Shown piece after piece: positions 9,838 to 19,216 of a stretch of 60,670 nt of DNA; the stretch's first letter is position 1; every line of letters starts with the position of its first letter. Location: assembly GCA_002155895.1 (NCBI GenBank), contig MUMD01000020.1, positions 1 through 60,670 on the forward strand, in the 5' to 3' direction. The translations under genes were made by a program, and so were the position numbers. The notes below the pieces were generated by a model that saw nothing but the letters and a program-made list of their open reading frames with translations, searched no databases and had not been told where the DNA came from. Source of the DNA: Streptomyces rochei (GTDB lineage Bacteria > Actinomycetota > Actinomycetes > Streptomycetales > Streptomycetaceae).

Positions 9838-10310
9838 TCACGTCTCACGGACGCCCCTAAAACACGGGGGTGCGGGAAACCGGTCTGACAGGTTGAAGAC
9901 CTCTCCGGCGGCATGTCGCTTGAGGCATCGGACGATCTCGCGTCGGGTCTTGCCCTCCTGGGTGCGGCGTTCGTAGTACGCCTGGGTGCGCGGGTCGTGG
10001 CGCAGGCGGGTGAAGACGATGCGGTGCAGGGCGGCGTTGGCCTGCCGGTCGCCGCCGCAGTTGAGCCGGCGCGTTCTCCGACGGCCGGAGGAGTACTCGA
10101 TGGGGCCGACTCCGCAAAGGGCAGCAAAGGACGCCTCCGTGTTCAGCCGCTCGGGATTGCCCCCCATAGTGATCAGGAGAGTGCCTGCGCTGTCCGGACC
10201 GATGCCTACCGGCAGGAGCAGCTGTGGGGCGTGACGTTCGACGAGCATGCGCAGCGTCATGCGGGTGGCCTGGGCTACCGCGTCCTCGTCTCCCTCACCA
10301 TCGGGGGGGC
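9838..10310 (-). mobile_element. IS110-family transposase relic, C-terminal part
   Basis: The minus strand encodes the C-terminal Transposase_20 portion of an IS110-type enzyme: LLITMGGNPERLNTEASFAA, LCGVGPIEYSSGRRRTRRLN, GGDRQANAALHRIVFTRLRH, then CLKRHAAGEVFN. The N-terminal DEDD catalytic domain is absent; similarity fades near 10310, next to the tannase gene. The frame now reads past the presumed original stop to 9838. Bases 9844-9920 recur at 23623-23700 in the same orientation. It cannot transpose by itself. Confidence 0.75.
9844..9920 (-). repeat. IS110 end repeat, left copy
   Basis: It runs from CTCACGGACGCCCCTA through GGTTGAAGACCTC and the last codons of the transposase. The partner at 23623-23700 has the same order and orientation with scattered differences. 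The pair brackets the tannase-gallate region, about 13.8 kb apart. Confidence 0.7.
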
Positions 10311-10386
10311 TGAGGGTTGCAGTCAGCGTGCTCGATCGCCCGGCCGCCCTGTTCCCGGACGGGGCGGCCGGTGGCGGTCCTGTCCG

Positions 10387-12156
10387 TTATGCGAGCGGGT
10401 CGCCGGCCTTCTGAACGATCCTGTCGATCCAGGCCATGGCCTCGGGCACGTCGTAGTTCCCAGCGTGCGGCTGGTTCCAGGCGAGCCGGTAGTCCAGGTC
10501 CTCGACCTGCTTGTCAGCGGCGAGGGCGCGGTCGAGGTTGACCGAGACGGTGAAGGCGGTGTCGCGGTCACGGGTGCCGTGGCGGACGTACCAGTTCGGC
10601 GCGGTGTCGGCCTTGGTGCCGATGAAGTCCATCGGGTTGATGAGGTGGATCTGGTCGTCGACGGTGGTGCTCGGCTGCGCGGTGTACTGCTTCCAGGTCA
10701 GCCCGGTGTCATCCAGGCCACTGCCGTCGCCTGGCACGTCGTTGTGGTTCCAGCTGTACTCGGTGTAGTTGAGGTACATCTGGGTCGGCGGGCCGAAGAG
10801 GTTGGTCTCGGTGCGGCTGGCGGTGTTCCCGGCGACGCCCACGGCGTCGAAGGCCGGGGTCGTCTTGAGGGCGGCCTGGGTGGCGACGAAGGCGAGGTAC
10901 TTCGTCATGTCGACGGAGCGCACGGTGCGGGTGGCGGTGTCGACGTCGATCCAGTCGTTGACGTACGACTTGGTGGTGCCGCCCGCCGTGAACTGGAAGG
11001 TGCCGCCCAGCGGCGGGATGGTGTGGGCGGGATCCTCCTTCAGGTAGGTCTCGGCGGAGCGGACGACCTCCTGCTGGATGGTGTCGAGCATGGTGGCGGC
11101 GGTGAGCCGGGAGCCGTCGGGGTTGCGCAGGCCGAGGCTCTTCTCGTAGGCCGCGAACCGGGCCGCTGTCTCCGCGGCTGCCGCGGGTGAGAGGTTCTGG
11201 CCGGTGGTTTCGCGGGTGCCGAGGGCGTTGTAGAGCCACTCGTAGGCGATGTCGGCGTTGCCGAGGTCGGTGATCGGGCAGTAGGCGTTGACGGCGAAGA
11301 CGTCGTCGCGCAGGGTGCTGCGCCCCTTGGCGTCGATGCCGGCGGCGCCGACCGCGGCGAGGTACGGGGTGTACTCGGCGCTGTTGCCGGAAGCGCCCAG
11401 GGCCGACGCCAGCGCTCCGCCGCCGCTGGTGCCGTTGACGACGATCCGCTCCGCGCTGCCGGGCATCGCGGTGTCGTTGAGACGCAGGTAGCGCACGGCG
11501 GCCTTGGCGTCGGTGACGGCCGCGGGTGCCTTGCCGGGGAACGAGCCGTCGGCGCCGATCATTCCGCGGCTGCGGCCGGCGACGTCGACGAAGACGTAGC
11601 CCGCCTTCAGGGCGGCGCCGACGTTGCTCGTCGCGCTGTTGTAGGCGGCGCCGGCGGTCACGCTCGCCCGTATGTAACTGGCCATCCAACCACTGTTGTT
11701 CACGGCGAAGTAGATCGGCGCCCGCTGGTCGCCGAAAGCGCTCTCGGGGACGAACACGTTCATGCCCTGGTAGCCGCAGGCGGTGTTGGAGATGGTGGTG
11801 GTGCCCCCGCCCGGACCGCCGGGCTGCTGTGCCGCCGCGGCGACCGGGTTCGCGACGTAGCAGATCTCCTTGTACCAGCGCACCTGCAGGGGACGGCCGT
11901 CGACGGTGACGGTGATCGTCGTGTAGCGGGAGGGGTCGAAGGCGAGCACCGCGTCCTGGGAGCCCGCGGCGTGGCTGCGGCTCTGCGCGGGGGCGGCCGC
12001 CGCGACGGAGGCCGGTACGGCGACGGACGTGAGGACGAGGGAACCCGCGAGCGCCACACCTCTCAGGAGGCGTGTGCGGATCACTGGGCGTTCCGCCCGC
12101 ACGCTCGGCGGGTGGGCGAGTGCGTCTCGTCCGCAGTACGTGGTCAACCTCTGCAT
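10387..12156 (-). CDS. Secreted tannase / feruloyl-esterase-like alpha/beta hydrolase
   Basis: This 589-residue protein starts at ATG 12156 behind GGGGAG. The N terminus has arginines and a hydrophobic stretch (GVALAGSLVLTSVAVPASVA) ending in an Ala-rich cleavage region, so it is probably exported. The nucleophile elbow is GTSGGG (about residue 240), as in Lactobacillus-type (subtype B) tannases; the C-terminal NQPHAGNYDVPEAMAWID probably carries the catalytic histidine. Tannases hydrolyse galloyl esters to release gallate. The gallate-type operon at 14.9-19.2 kb and a shared operator upstream support gallotannin use. Another feruloyl or aryl esterase is the main alternative. A deleted second copy appears to remain at 21.3 kb. 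Confidence 0.72.
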   Translation of the reverse strand: MQRLTTYCGRDALAHPPSVRAERPVIRTRLLRGVALAGSLVLTSVAVPASVAAAAPAQSRSHAAGSQDAVLAFDPSRYTTITVTVDGRPLQVRWYKEICYVANPVAAAAQQPGGPGGGTTTISNTACGYQGMNVFVPESAFGDQRAPIYFAVNNSGWMASYIRASVTAGAAYNSATSNVGAALKAGYVFVDVAGRSRGMIGADGSFPGKAPAAVTDAKAAVRYLRLNDTAMPGSAERIVVNGTSGGGALASALGASGNSAEYTPYLAAVGAAGIDAKGRSTLRDDVFAVNAYCPITDLGNADIAYEWLYNALGTRETTGQNLSPAAAAETAARFAAYEKSLGLRNPDGSRLTAATMLDTIQQEVVRSAETYLKEDPAHTIPPLGGTFQFTAGGTTKSYVNDWIDVDTATRTVRSVDMTKYLAFVATQAALKTTPAFDAVGVAGNTASRTETNLFGPPTQMYLNYTEYSWNHNDVPGDGSGLDDTGLTWKQYTAQPSTTVDDQIHLINPMDFIGTKADTAPNWYVRHGTRDRDTAFTVSVNLDRALAADKQVEDLDYRLAWNQPHAGNYDVPEAMAWIDRIVQKAGDPLA

Positions 12157-12223
12157 GGGTCTCCCCTCATCGAGCACCAGGTGCTTCGCGGATGCCTTGA
12201 GGTCAAGGCGTGACGCACGCTAC

Positions 12224-12238
12224 AAGATTGTTAACAAT
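12224..12238 (-). promoter_or_regulatory. Palindromic operator upstream of the tannase (GntR-type)
   Basis: The sequence contains the perfect 12-bp palindrome ATTGTTAACAAT at 12226-12237, about 70 bp upstream of the tannase start codon. Thirteen bases, AGATTGTTAACAA, are identical to a site at 19217 before the transporter gene, and a close variant lies at 14903 before the GntR gene. It fits an inverted-repeat operator of a GntR/FCD dimer. Confidence 0.65.
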
Positions 12239-12260
12239 ATGACTAGCATTATCGTGGACG

Positions 12261-14284
12261 TTATCGGCCGTCGTGGTGGCGCAGCCACAGGACGAGGTGC
12301 CAGTCCTGGTCGTTGGCGAGGGGATCGGCGGTGTGCGCGGGGCGTCCGTCCACGGCCGAAGGCATGACGAAGGCACAGGTGGCCGAGCCGTCCTCGTGGT
12401 AGTTGGCCAGGTTCGCGCGGAAGATCGTCTCGGCGAGGCGGTCGGTGTCGGGGGTGCGCAGGGTGGCCGGGAGGCGCAGCAGGGTCGTGGCGGTCAGGGT
12501 GCTCCAGTAGTGCGGGAAGACGTCGCCCCAGAGCCGGTTCTCGCCGAACCAGTAGCCGTCCCAGTGGCGGATGGCGATGCCGTGCAGGCGCGCGTGGGGC
12601 CTGGGGGCCGCCGAAGGCCAGCAGCCAGGGCAGCCGCTCCTCGATCGCGTCGTGGAAGACGGCCTCGCCGGTGAGGGCGTAGGCGTCGCTGAGGAGGTCG
12701 AGCAAAGGGGCGACGATCGCCTGCTCGTAGCTGACCTCGTGGGCGGGCAGCTGCCGTCCCAGGCGCGCGAACCGACGGGCGCTGTCGACCAGTTGCTCAC
12801 GCAGCCGTGCGGCGCGGGCGCTCTGGCCGGCGGTGTCGAGGGCGTCGCAGACGGCCGTCGTCGTCGGGGAGTCGTCGATGGACAGATGGGTGGCGCCGCC
12901 CAGGTCGAAGCGGCGCTCGATGATGCGGGCGGCGCGCTCCAGGTCCTCTTCCCGGCCGTGCGCCCGGTGCCGGTCGAGGAAGAAGCGGGCCAGCCAGGGC
13001 ATGTCGTACAGCCGCGGTTCGAGGTGCCAGGTCTGCGAGCCGCGGCGCGGGGCGTCGGTCTCGTCGAGGAGGTGGCGTACGGCGAAGCGGGACCAGCCAT
13101 CCAGCAGGGAGCCGGTCTCCTCAGGGTCTGCGAGGCCTCGGACGGTGGCGGCCTGCAGCAGCAGGGGCATGGCGATCCGCTCCGAGCCGTCGGACCAGTC
13201 CGGCCAGCCGTTGGTGGCGCCGGTCAGCCCGGTCCGGGTGTTCACCGGGACGAAGGCATGCGCGAGCAGACCGGGCCGCTCCACGGCCCGTTGGTGGCAG
13301 GCGATGAAGGCGACGCGGCGGCGCACGACCTCCCCCAGCGGGAGATGGAAGAGCACCTCGGTACGGGCGCCGTCGCCGATGTCCAGCGTGCGGGTGCCGT
13401 GTGCGAACGCCTCGACCCGGTACTGGCCTCCGCCTCCCGCTCCACCTTCACCTGTGGGTCCGGGCTGCTCACCGACGCCGCCTCGACGATGATCGGGGTG
13501 CCGGTCTCGGCGGCGTACGCGGAGAAGGCGGCCGGCGGCCGGGTGGCGGCGGTGAACGCGCCGACCGACTCGTACCAGCCCAGCTCCCACGCGAGCGAGA
13601 CCGACTCCCCCGGCGCCAGGCGGAGCACCGGCTGCCCGCCGAACGCGTCCGGGTTGCGGACATGGTCGGTGACCTGGAGGACCAGGTGACCGCGGACGTC
13701 GGACAGGGACGCCTGGTTGCGGGACTCCACCGAGTACGCGCGCACCGCCCCCTCCCGCACGATCAGTCCCAGGCAGCGCCCCTCACCGGACATGGGCTGG
13801 GCCAGCACCCACGCCCACGTGCCTCCGGTGAAGACGTGCGCGTGCACCGCTTCCTCCTGCGAGGTCCGCGCGTCCCGGTACCAGTCGGCGAAGGGCGTCT
13901 GGATGCCCAGGCCGGTGACGGCGAGGGACTCGTCGGCGCTGTTCACGACCGTGTAGCGCTCACGCAGCACGGCCCCGTCCACGCACCGCCGCACCTCCAC
14001 CCGGACCCCGGGCAGCGGTGTGTGCACAGCCTCCACGACGTCCTCCGCCATCCGCAGGCCCGACGGCGCGAGCCACCGGGCCGCTCCCCTGTCGGTCACC
14101 AGATGCCCGGACCCCCACTGGTGCTCCACCGAGTGCCAGGCGCAGCGTCCTGATCGAGCAGAAACCGCCGTACCGGGGCCCGGTCGTCCAGGAACTGCAC
14201 CGGCGCGCCCGTCACCGGGTCGACCACCGCACGCCCCGTGCCGAACGAGAGCGACTCCGGCAACCTGGTCTCTGCGAGAAGCAC
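12261..14284 (-). pseudogene. Frameshifted gene, six-hairpin glycosidase-like
   Basis: A gene of about 670 codons can be followed from GTG 14284 (after GGAG) to TAA 12261, but it needs three frame changes: near 14140, 13430 and 12610. The pieces join smoothly (for example WHSVEHQWGSGHLVTDRG and WLLAFGGP then HARLHGIAIRHWDGYWFGEN). The N part looks beta-rich and the C part helical with conserved Trp and His, like six-hairpin glycosidases. The activity is not identified. The adjoining genes, including the 13-kb NRPS, read through cleanly, so real decay is more likely than sequencing error. It may once have acted on plant glycosides beside the tannase. Confidence 0.6.
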
Positions 14285-14559
14285 TTGAACACTCCTCACA
14301 TGTACGTGCGCCCGCTCGGGCGGCAGCGGGTCACATGAAAGCAACGCCACCCGGTCGGGTACAGGGACGCGAAACTTTCGACTGCTGACAACCGGGGGCG
14401 CCCGCGGCAGGTGACATCGATCGGGCACTGCGTCCGCCACGGATGTGAGACTGCAGGATTGATGATCGACGACTCGGTACTCGACGATCCTGTAGGGCAG
14501 TCGCTCAGTGGCCCGCACGCGCACCTCGCCCGACGGCTGGGTGGAGCCGCCACCTATTC

Positions 14560-14800
14560 ATGTTCAGCTGTTCCGCCTGCCCGCCGCCGGGCCGGGAGCC
14601 CGTCTTCAGCCTGGCGGGCCGTCAGTTGATCTGGTCCGGCGGCCCCCTTCCCGACCGGCGCGGCGCCGAGCCCGACAGCGACATGGTCGTCCTGGGCAAG
14701 GACGAGGTGCCCGAGATGCTCGATCTCGTCGCGCGGACCGAGCCGGGGCCCTTCCGATCACCGCACGGACTACGAGAGCTAGCCGCCGACACCGTCACAA
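14560..14800 (+). pseudogene. GNAT acetyltransferase fragment
   Basis: In one plus-strand frame, bases about 14600-14790 encode MVVLGKDEVPEMLDLVARTE followed by PGPF. This resembles the beginning of the catalytic region of Eis/GCN5-type acetyltransferases (DVPEMLALVERTRPGPF type). The frame then loses similarity, and the fragment is too short to fold. I read it as a relic between the broken glycosidase-like gene and the GntR regulator. Confidence 0.4.
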
Positions 14801-14898
14801 CGGCCACCCCCCTCCCTCGCCGACGACCTGCCCCTCGACGAGAGCCATTGGCGCCGCCTGCCGCATCCGCCGTGGCGCGCCCCACCCTCAAGAGTGAG

Positions 14899-14938
14899 AA
14901 CAGAATCGTTGACAATTCTGTTGCCCTAGATTTAGCGT
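14899..14938 (+). promoter_or_regulatory. Promoter and operator of the GntR-galBCD operon
   Basis: An inverted repeat ACAGAAT ... ATTCTGT (14900-14921) encloses ATCGTTGACAAT, a variant of the ATTGTTAACAAT operator. TTGACA at 14909-14914 can act as -35, with TAGCGT at 14933-14938 (18-bp spacer) as -10. Binding here would block the -35, so the GntR protein probably represses its own operon until an aromatic ligand is present. Confidence 0.65.
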
Positions 14939-14965
14939 CGACAGGCACTCACTCAGGGAGGGCAG

Positions 14966-15619
14966 ATGCCGAAGGAAGCCCGTCCAGGCTCCGGAGAGCA
15001 GGCCAAGCAGTACGCGCTGGAGCGACTCAGGAAGGCGATCCTGCAGGGCGAGATGGCGCCGGCCCAGCGGCTGGTGGAGAACGAGCTCGCCGAGAGCTAC
15101 GGCGTCACGCGCGCCAGCATGCGTGCCGCGCTGCTCGATCTGACCTCCGAGGGGCTGGTCGAGCGGATCCGCAACCGCGGTTCGCGGGTGCGGGTGGTGA
15201 CGGTCGAGGAGGCCGTGGAGATCACGGAGTGCCGGATGGTGCTCGAAGGGCTGTGCGCGGCCAAGGCGGCGACCGAGGCCACCGACGCGCAGCTCGACGA
15301 GCTGACCGACCTGGGCAAGGCCATGTCCAAGGCGGTCGCCGACGGCGATCCGGTCACGTACTCCGAGCTCAACCATGACCTCCACGCCCTGATCCGGGAG
15401 GCCTCAGGCCAGCACACGGCCGTGGGTCTCCTGGAGCGGCTCAACGCCCAGCTGGTGCGCCACCGCTTCCAGTTGGCGCTGCGGCCGGGTCGTCCGCAGC
15501 AGTCCCTGAGTGAGCACCTGGCCGTGATCGAAGCGATCAGGGCCAGGGATCCGCAAGCGGCCGAGACGGCCGTTCGCGCCCACCTCAGCAGCGTGATCGA
15601 CGCCCTGCGCGCCGATTGA
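14966..15619 (+). CDS. GntR-family transcriptional regulator, FadR/FCD type, likely repressor of gallate genes
   Basis: This 217-residue protein starts at ATG 14966 after GGGAGGG. The N-terminal winged helix (about 15-80) has ALERLRKAILQGEMAPAQRL, ENELAESYGVTRASMRAAL and GLVERIRNRGSRV. The C-terminal FCD effector domain (about 85-210) has ECRMVLEGLCAAKAAT, ELNHDLHALI and SEHLAVIEAI, with metal-binding-type histidines (NHDLH, EHL). FCD regulators typically sense carboxylic acids. It is first in an operon with galB, galC, galD and the dioxygenase. Three matching palindromes are probably its targets: before itself, the tannase and the transporter. The inducer, perhaps gallate, is inferred. Confidence 0.85.
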   Translation: MPKEARPGSGEQAKQYALERLRKAILQGEMAPAQRLVENELAESYGVTRASMRAALLDLTSEGLVERIRNRGSRVRVVTVEEAVEITECRMVLEGLCAAKAATEATDAQLDELTDLGKAMSKAVADGDPVTYSELNHDLHALIREASGQHTAVGLLERLNAQLVRHRFQLALRPGRPQQSLSEHLAVIEAIRARDPQAAETAVRAHLSSVIDALRAD

Positions 15620-15667
15620 GACCCGCTCCTGGGGCGGGTGCGGCACCTGTCACCAAGGAGATGCAGC

Positions 15668-16426
15668 ATGACCCACGGCAACGGCGCACCCGCCGCCACC
15701 CCGCCCCGCTCGACGCTCGTCGTCACCGCACACGCGGGTGACTTCGTGTGGCGGGCGGGCGGCGCCATCGCCCTGGCCGCCTCCCGGGGCGAGCAGGTCA
15801 CCATCGCGTGCCTGACCTTCGGCGAGCGCGGCGAGTCGGCGAAGGCGTGGCGGGAGGGGAAGAAACTCGACGAGATCAAGGCGATCCGCCGTGAGGAGGC
15901 CGAGCGCGCCGCCGCGACGCTCGGTGCCGAGGTCCGCTTCTTCGACGCCGGAGACTACCCGCTGGTCGCCACGGCCGAGCTGACCGACCAGCTCGTCGCC
16001 GTCTACCGGGAGACGCAGCCGGACGTCGTGCTCACGCACCCGGTCGAGGACCCGTACAACGGCGACCACCCGGCCGCCAACCGCATGGCCCTGGAGGCCC
16101 GGGTCCTCGCCCAGACCATCGGCTACCCCGGCGAGGGCGGCATCATCGGCGCCCCGCCCGTGTTCTACTTCGAACCGCACCAGCCTGAGATGAGCGGCTT
16201 CAAGCCCGAGGTCCTCCTCGACATCACCGAGGTCTGGGACACCAAGCGCAAGGCCATGGAGTGCCTGGGCGCCCAGCAGCACCTGTGGGACTACTACACC
16301 GACCTCGCCGTCCGCCGAGGGGTGCAGCTCAAGCGAAACGCGGGCCCCAACCTGGGGCTGGCCCACAAGACCATGGCCGAGGCGTACATGCGGCCCTACC
16401 CGCAGATCGCGAAGGAGCTCGCCTGA
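15668..16426 (+). CDS. galB: PIG-L/LmbE-family hydrolase, 4-oxalomesaconate hydratase (GalB-like)
   Basis: This 252-residue protein starts at ATG 15668 behind AAGGAG. It has a PIG-L fold: the metal motif AHAGDFVWRAGG (about residues 21-32) replaces the usual HPDD, followed by TFGERGESAKAWREGKKLDE, REEAERAAATLGAEVRFFDAGDYP-type segments, THPVEDPYNGDHP and a C-terminal GAQQHLWDYY. Most PIG-L proteins are deacetylases, but the Pseudomonas putida gallate enzyme GalB is a Zn hydratase of this family with an AH..DFVWR motif. The adjoining RraA-like and PrpF-like genes complete the GalB-GalC-GalD set, so hydration of carboxy-hydroxymuconate (4-oxalomesaconate) is the best reading. The stop overlaps the next start (TGATG). 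Confidence 0.78.
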   Translation: MTHGNGAPAATPPRSTLVVTAHAGDFVWRAGGAIALAASRGEQVTIACLTFGERGESAKAWREGKKLDEIKAIRREEAERAAATLGAEVRFFDAGDYPLVATAELTDQLVAVYRETQPDVVLTHPVEDPYNGDHPAANRMALEARVLAQTIGYPGEGGIIGAPPVFYFEPHQPEMSGFKPEVLLDITEVWDTKRKAMECLGAQQHLWDYYTDLAVRRGVQLKRNAGPNLGLAHKTMAEAYMRPYPQIAKELA

Positions 16427-17121
16427 TGCCCGGCGTGATCGTCACCAATCCGCCCAAGGCCGAGAAGAAGGACGTCGAGGCGCTCTCCGGCTACGGGACG
16501 GCCACCGTCGGCGAGGCCATGGGCCGCACCGGCTTCCTCGGCACGCATCTGCGCCCGATCCAGCAGGGCGTCCGCGTCGCCGGCACCGCCGTCACGGTGC
16601 TGTGCTGGCCCGGCGACAACCTCATGATCCACGCGGCGGTCGAGCAGTGCGGCGAGGGCGACATCCTCGTCGTCACCACCACCTCGCCGTGCACGGACGG
16701 CCTGTTCGGCGAGCTGTTCGCCACCGCCCTCGTCCATCGCGGGGTGCGTGGCGTCGTCCTGAACACCGGCATCCGCGACACCGCAGAACTGCGCGCGATG
16801 GGCTTCCCCGCCTGGTCCGCCGCCGTCAGCCCGCAGGGCACTGTCAAGGCGACCGGCGGCAGCGTCAACGTACCGATCGTGATCGGCGGCCAGATGATCC
16901 ACCCCGGTGACGTGATCGTCGCCGACGACGACGGCGTGGTGGTCGTCCCGCGCGAGTGCGCCCGCGACACCGTCGAAGCGTCCGAGGCCCGCGAGCAGAA
17001 GGAGGCCGCGGCCCGCGCCGCCTTCCTGGAGGGGCAACTGGGCCTGGACCGCTACGGGCTGCGGGAGACGCTCACCCGGCTCGGGGTGACCTACCGCCCG
17101 TACGAGGAGGTCGAGTCGTGA
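16426..17121 (+). CDS. galC: RraA-like 4-carboxy-4-hydroxy-2-oxoadipate aldolase (GalC-like)
   Basis: This 231-residue protein has the RraA/HMG-aldolase fold: SGYGTATVGEAMGRTG, LRPIQQGVRVAGTAVTV, a DILVV strand, GELFATALVHRGVRGVVL, and the pyruvate/metal-binding NTGIRDTAELR with R117 and D118. IHPGDVIVADDDGVVVVP follows near 175. Class II pyruvate aldolases of this family cleave 4-carboxy-4-hydroxy-2-oxoadipate to pyruvate and oxaloacetate, the last step of the gallate and protocatechuate 4,5-cleavage routes. It overlaps galB by one base and galD by four, so the operon is translationally coupled. RraA itself, an RNase E inhibitor, is less likely here. Confidence 0.82.
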   Translation: MPGVIVTNPPKAEKKDVEALSGYGTATVGEAMGRTGFLGTHLRPIQQGVRVAGTAVTVLCWPGDNLMIHAAVEQCGEGDILVVTTTSPCTDGLFGELFATALVHRGVRGVVLNTGIRDTAELRAMGFPAWSAAVSPQGTVKATGGSVNVPIVIGGQMIHPGDVIVADDDGVVVVPRECARDTVEASEAREQKEAAARAAFLEGQLGLDRYGLRETLTRLGVTYRPYEEVES

Positions 17122-18200
17122 GCGGCCCCGCGGAGGTCCGCTGCATGCTGATGCGCGGCGGTACCTCCAAGGGCGCCTACTTTCTGGCCGAGGACCTGCC
17201 CACCGAAGAGACCGTCCGCGACGAGCTGTTGCTGCGGGTCATGGGCAGCCCGGACCCGCGCCAGATCGACGGTCTCGGCGGCGCCCACCCCCTCACGAGC
17301 AAGGTCGCCGTGGTGTCCCCGTCGACCGGTCCCGAGGCCGATGTCGACTACCTCTTCCTCCAGGTCGCCGTGGACGAGGCAGTGGTCTCGGACCGCCAGA
17401 ACTGCGGCAACCTGCTCGCAGGAGTCGGCCCGTTCACTGTCGAGCGCGGACTCGTACGAGCAGGCAGCAGGGAGACATCCGTGCGCATCCGCATGGTGAA
17501 CTCCGGTGACTTCGCCACGGCGACGTTCCCGACCCCTGACGGCCGCGTCGCCTACAGCGGCGACACGGAAATCTCCGGTGTTCCCGGAAGCGCAGCTGCC
17601 GTGGTCATCGAATTCCTGCCGCGGGAGGGGCAGTTGCTTCCCACGGGGAACGTGAGCGACACGGTCGCCGGCATCCAGGTCACGTGTGTCGACAACGGCA
17701 TGCCGACCGTCCTGATCCCGGCCGAAACCCTTGAGGTCACCGGTCAGGAGGATCCCGAGGATCTGGAGAACAACCGGGAACTGACCGCCCGGCTCCACGA
17801 AATCCGGCTGGCAGCCGGACAGCTGATGGGACTCGGCGACATCACCGGAGCCACCGTCCCCAAGCTCACCCTGCTCTCGCCGCCCCGCCACGGCGGCGCC
17901 GTCACCACCCGCACCTTCATCCCGGCCCGCGTCCACACCTCCATCGGCGTCCTCGGCGCCGCGAGCGTGGCGGCCGGGCTACGGATCGAGGGAAGCGTCG
18001 CGCAGGGCATCGCGGCCCTCCCCGAAGAGGGCGACCGGCTCCGCATCGAGCATCCCAGCGGATTCACAGACATCGAAAGCAGTATCGGTCGCGCCCCCGA
18101 GGGCGGCCTCAGGGCTCGTCGCACCGCCGTCGTCCGCACCGCCCGCAAGATCTTCGACGGCACCGTCTTCCCCGTACCACCCACAGGAGGCCGCTCATGA
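17118..18200 (+). CDS. galD: PrpF-family isomerase, 4-oxalomesaconate tautomerase (GalD-like)
   Basis: This 360-residue protein starts at GTG 17118, overlapping galC. PrpF hallmarks are visible: RCMLMRGGTSKGAYFLAEDL at the N terminus, DPRQIDGLGGAHPLTSKVA near 55, SDRQNCGNLLAGVGPF near 95 with the catalytic-type Cys, then the second-half motifs ITGATVPKLTLLSPP and VHTSIGVLGAASVAAG. In P. putida, GalD interconverts the keto and enol forms of 4-oxalomesaconate. The GalB and GalC neighbours support this over aconitate isomerase (PrpF proper), which would sit with prp genes. Confidence 0.82.
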   Translation: MSGPAEVRCMLMRGGTSKGAYFLAEDLPTEETVRDELLLRVMGSPDPRQIDGLGGAHPLTSKVAVVSPSTGPEADVDYLFLQVAVDEAVVSDRQNCGNLLAGVGPFTVERGLVRAGSRETSVRIRMVNSGDFATATFPTPDGRVAYSGDTEISGVPGSAAAVVIEFLPREGQLLPTGNVSDTVAGIQVTCVDNGMPTVLIPAETLEVTGQEDPEDLENNRELTARLHEIRLAAGQLMGLGDITGATVPKLTLLSPPRHGGAVTTRTFIPARVHTSIGVLGAASVAAGLRIEGSVAQGIAALPEEGDRLRIEHPSGFTDIESSIGRAPEGGLRARRTAVVRTARKIFDGTVFPVPPTGGRS

Positions 18201-19150
18201 CCCCGCCGCTCGGCGACATCGCCCACATCGGCCACGCCCAGCTGTTCACCCCGGACCTGGACGCCTCCGTCGCCTTCTTCACCGACTTCCTGGGCCTGAC
18301 CGTCAACGGACAGGACGGCGACACCGTCTACCTGCGGACCTTCGACGACTACGAGAACCACAGTCTCGTCCTCACCGCCCGCGAACAGCCCGGTCTCGGC
18401 CGCCTCGCCCTGCGCACCTCCAGCGAGGAGGCGCTCCGACGTCGGGTGGAGGCCATCGAGGCGGCGGGCGGCACGGGCAAGTGGACCGAGGACGAGCCCG
18501 GCCTCGGCCGGCTCTACGTCACCACCGACCCGGACGGCCACGAACACGCCCTGTACTGGGAGAGCGAGCACTATCAGGCCCCCCGGGCGCTCAAGCCGTC
18601 TCTCAAGAACCAGCCGCAGGCGAAACCCAACCGCGGCGTCGGCGTCCGCCGCCTGGACCACATCAACTTCCTCGCCGCCGACGTCCTCGCCAACGCCGAA
18701 TGGCAGGAACAGCTCCTCGGCGCCCGCCCCACCGAGCAGATCCGGCTCGACTCAGGCAAGATCGCGGCACGCTGGCTGACGTACACCGACAAGTCGTACG
18801 ACGTCGTCTACACGTCCGACTGGACCGGCAGCGAGGGCCGGCTGCACCACGTCGCCTTCGCCACGGACACCCGCGAGGACATCCTGCGCGCCGCCGACCT
18901 CGCCATCGACACCGGCGTCTTCATCGAGACGGGACCGCACAAGCACGCCATCCAGCAGACGTTCTTCCTCTACGTCTACGAACCCGGCGGCAACCGCATC
19001 GAACTCTGCAACCCGCTCACCCGTCTCGTCCTCGCTCCCGACTGGCCGCTCATCACCTGGACCGAGGAGGAGCGCAAGAAGGGGCAGGCCTGGGGCTTGC
19101 AGACCATCGAGTCCTTCCACACGCACGGCACGCCGCCCGTGCGGCCCTGA
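18197..19150 (+). CDS. Type I (VOC) extradiol ring-cleavage dioxygenase
   Basis: This 317-residue protein starts at ATG 18197 after AGGAGG and overlaps galD by four bases. It has two VOC modules. The C-terminal one carries the full 2-His-1-Glu iron site: H155 in LDHINF, H218 in LHHVAF and E269 in EPGGNRIEL. The N-terminal module (IGHAQLFTPDLDASVAF) lacks ligands, as in catechol 2,3-dioxygenases. Known gallate dioxygenases (GalA, DesB) are type II LigB-fold enzymes, and none is visible here. I infer that this type I enzyme opens the gallate or protocatechuate ring. Another catechol substrate is possible. Confidence 0.8.
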   Translation: MTPPLGDIAHIGHAQLFTPDLDASVAFFTDFLGLTVNGQDGDTVYLRTFDDYENHSLVLTAREQPGLGRLALRTSSEEALRRRVEAIEAAGGTGKWTEDEPGLGRLYVTTDPDGHEHALYWESEHYQAPRALKPSLKNQPQAKPNRGVGVRRLDHINFLAADVLANAEWQEQLLGARPTEQIRLDSGKIAARWLTYTDKSYDVVYTSDWTGSEGRLHHVAFATDTREDILRAADLAIDTGVFIETGPHKHAIQQTFFLYVYEPGGNRIELCNPLTRLVLAPDWPLITWTEEERKKGQAWGLQTIESFHTHGTPPVRP

Positions 19151-19216
19151 TCTGATCCGCCCTTTCCGGCCCCGGGGAACGGCTCCCACCCGTACCCCGG
19201 GGCCGAATTGTTGCTT

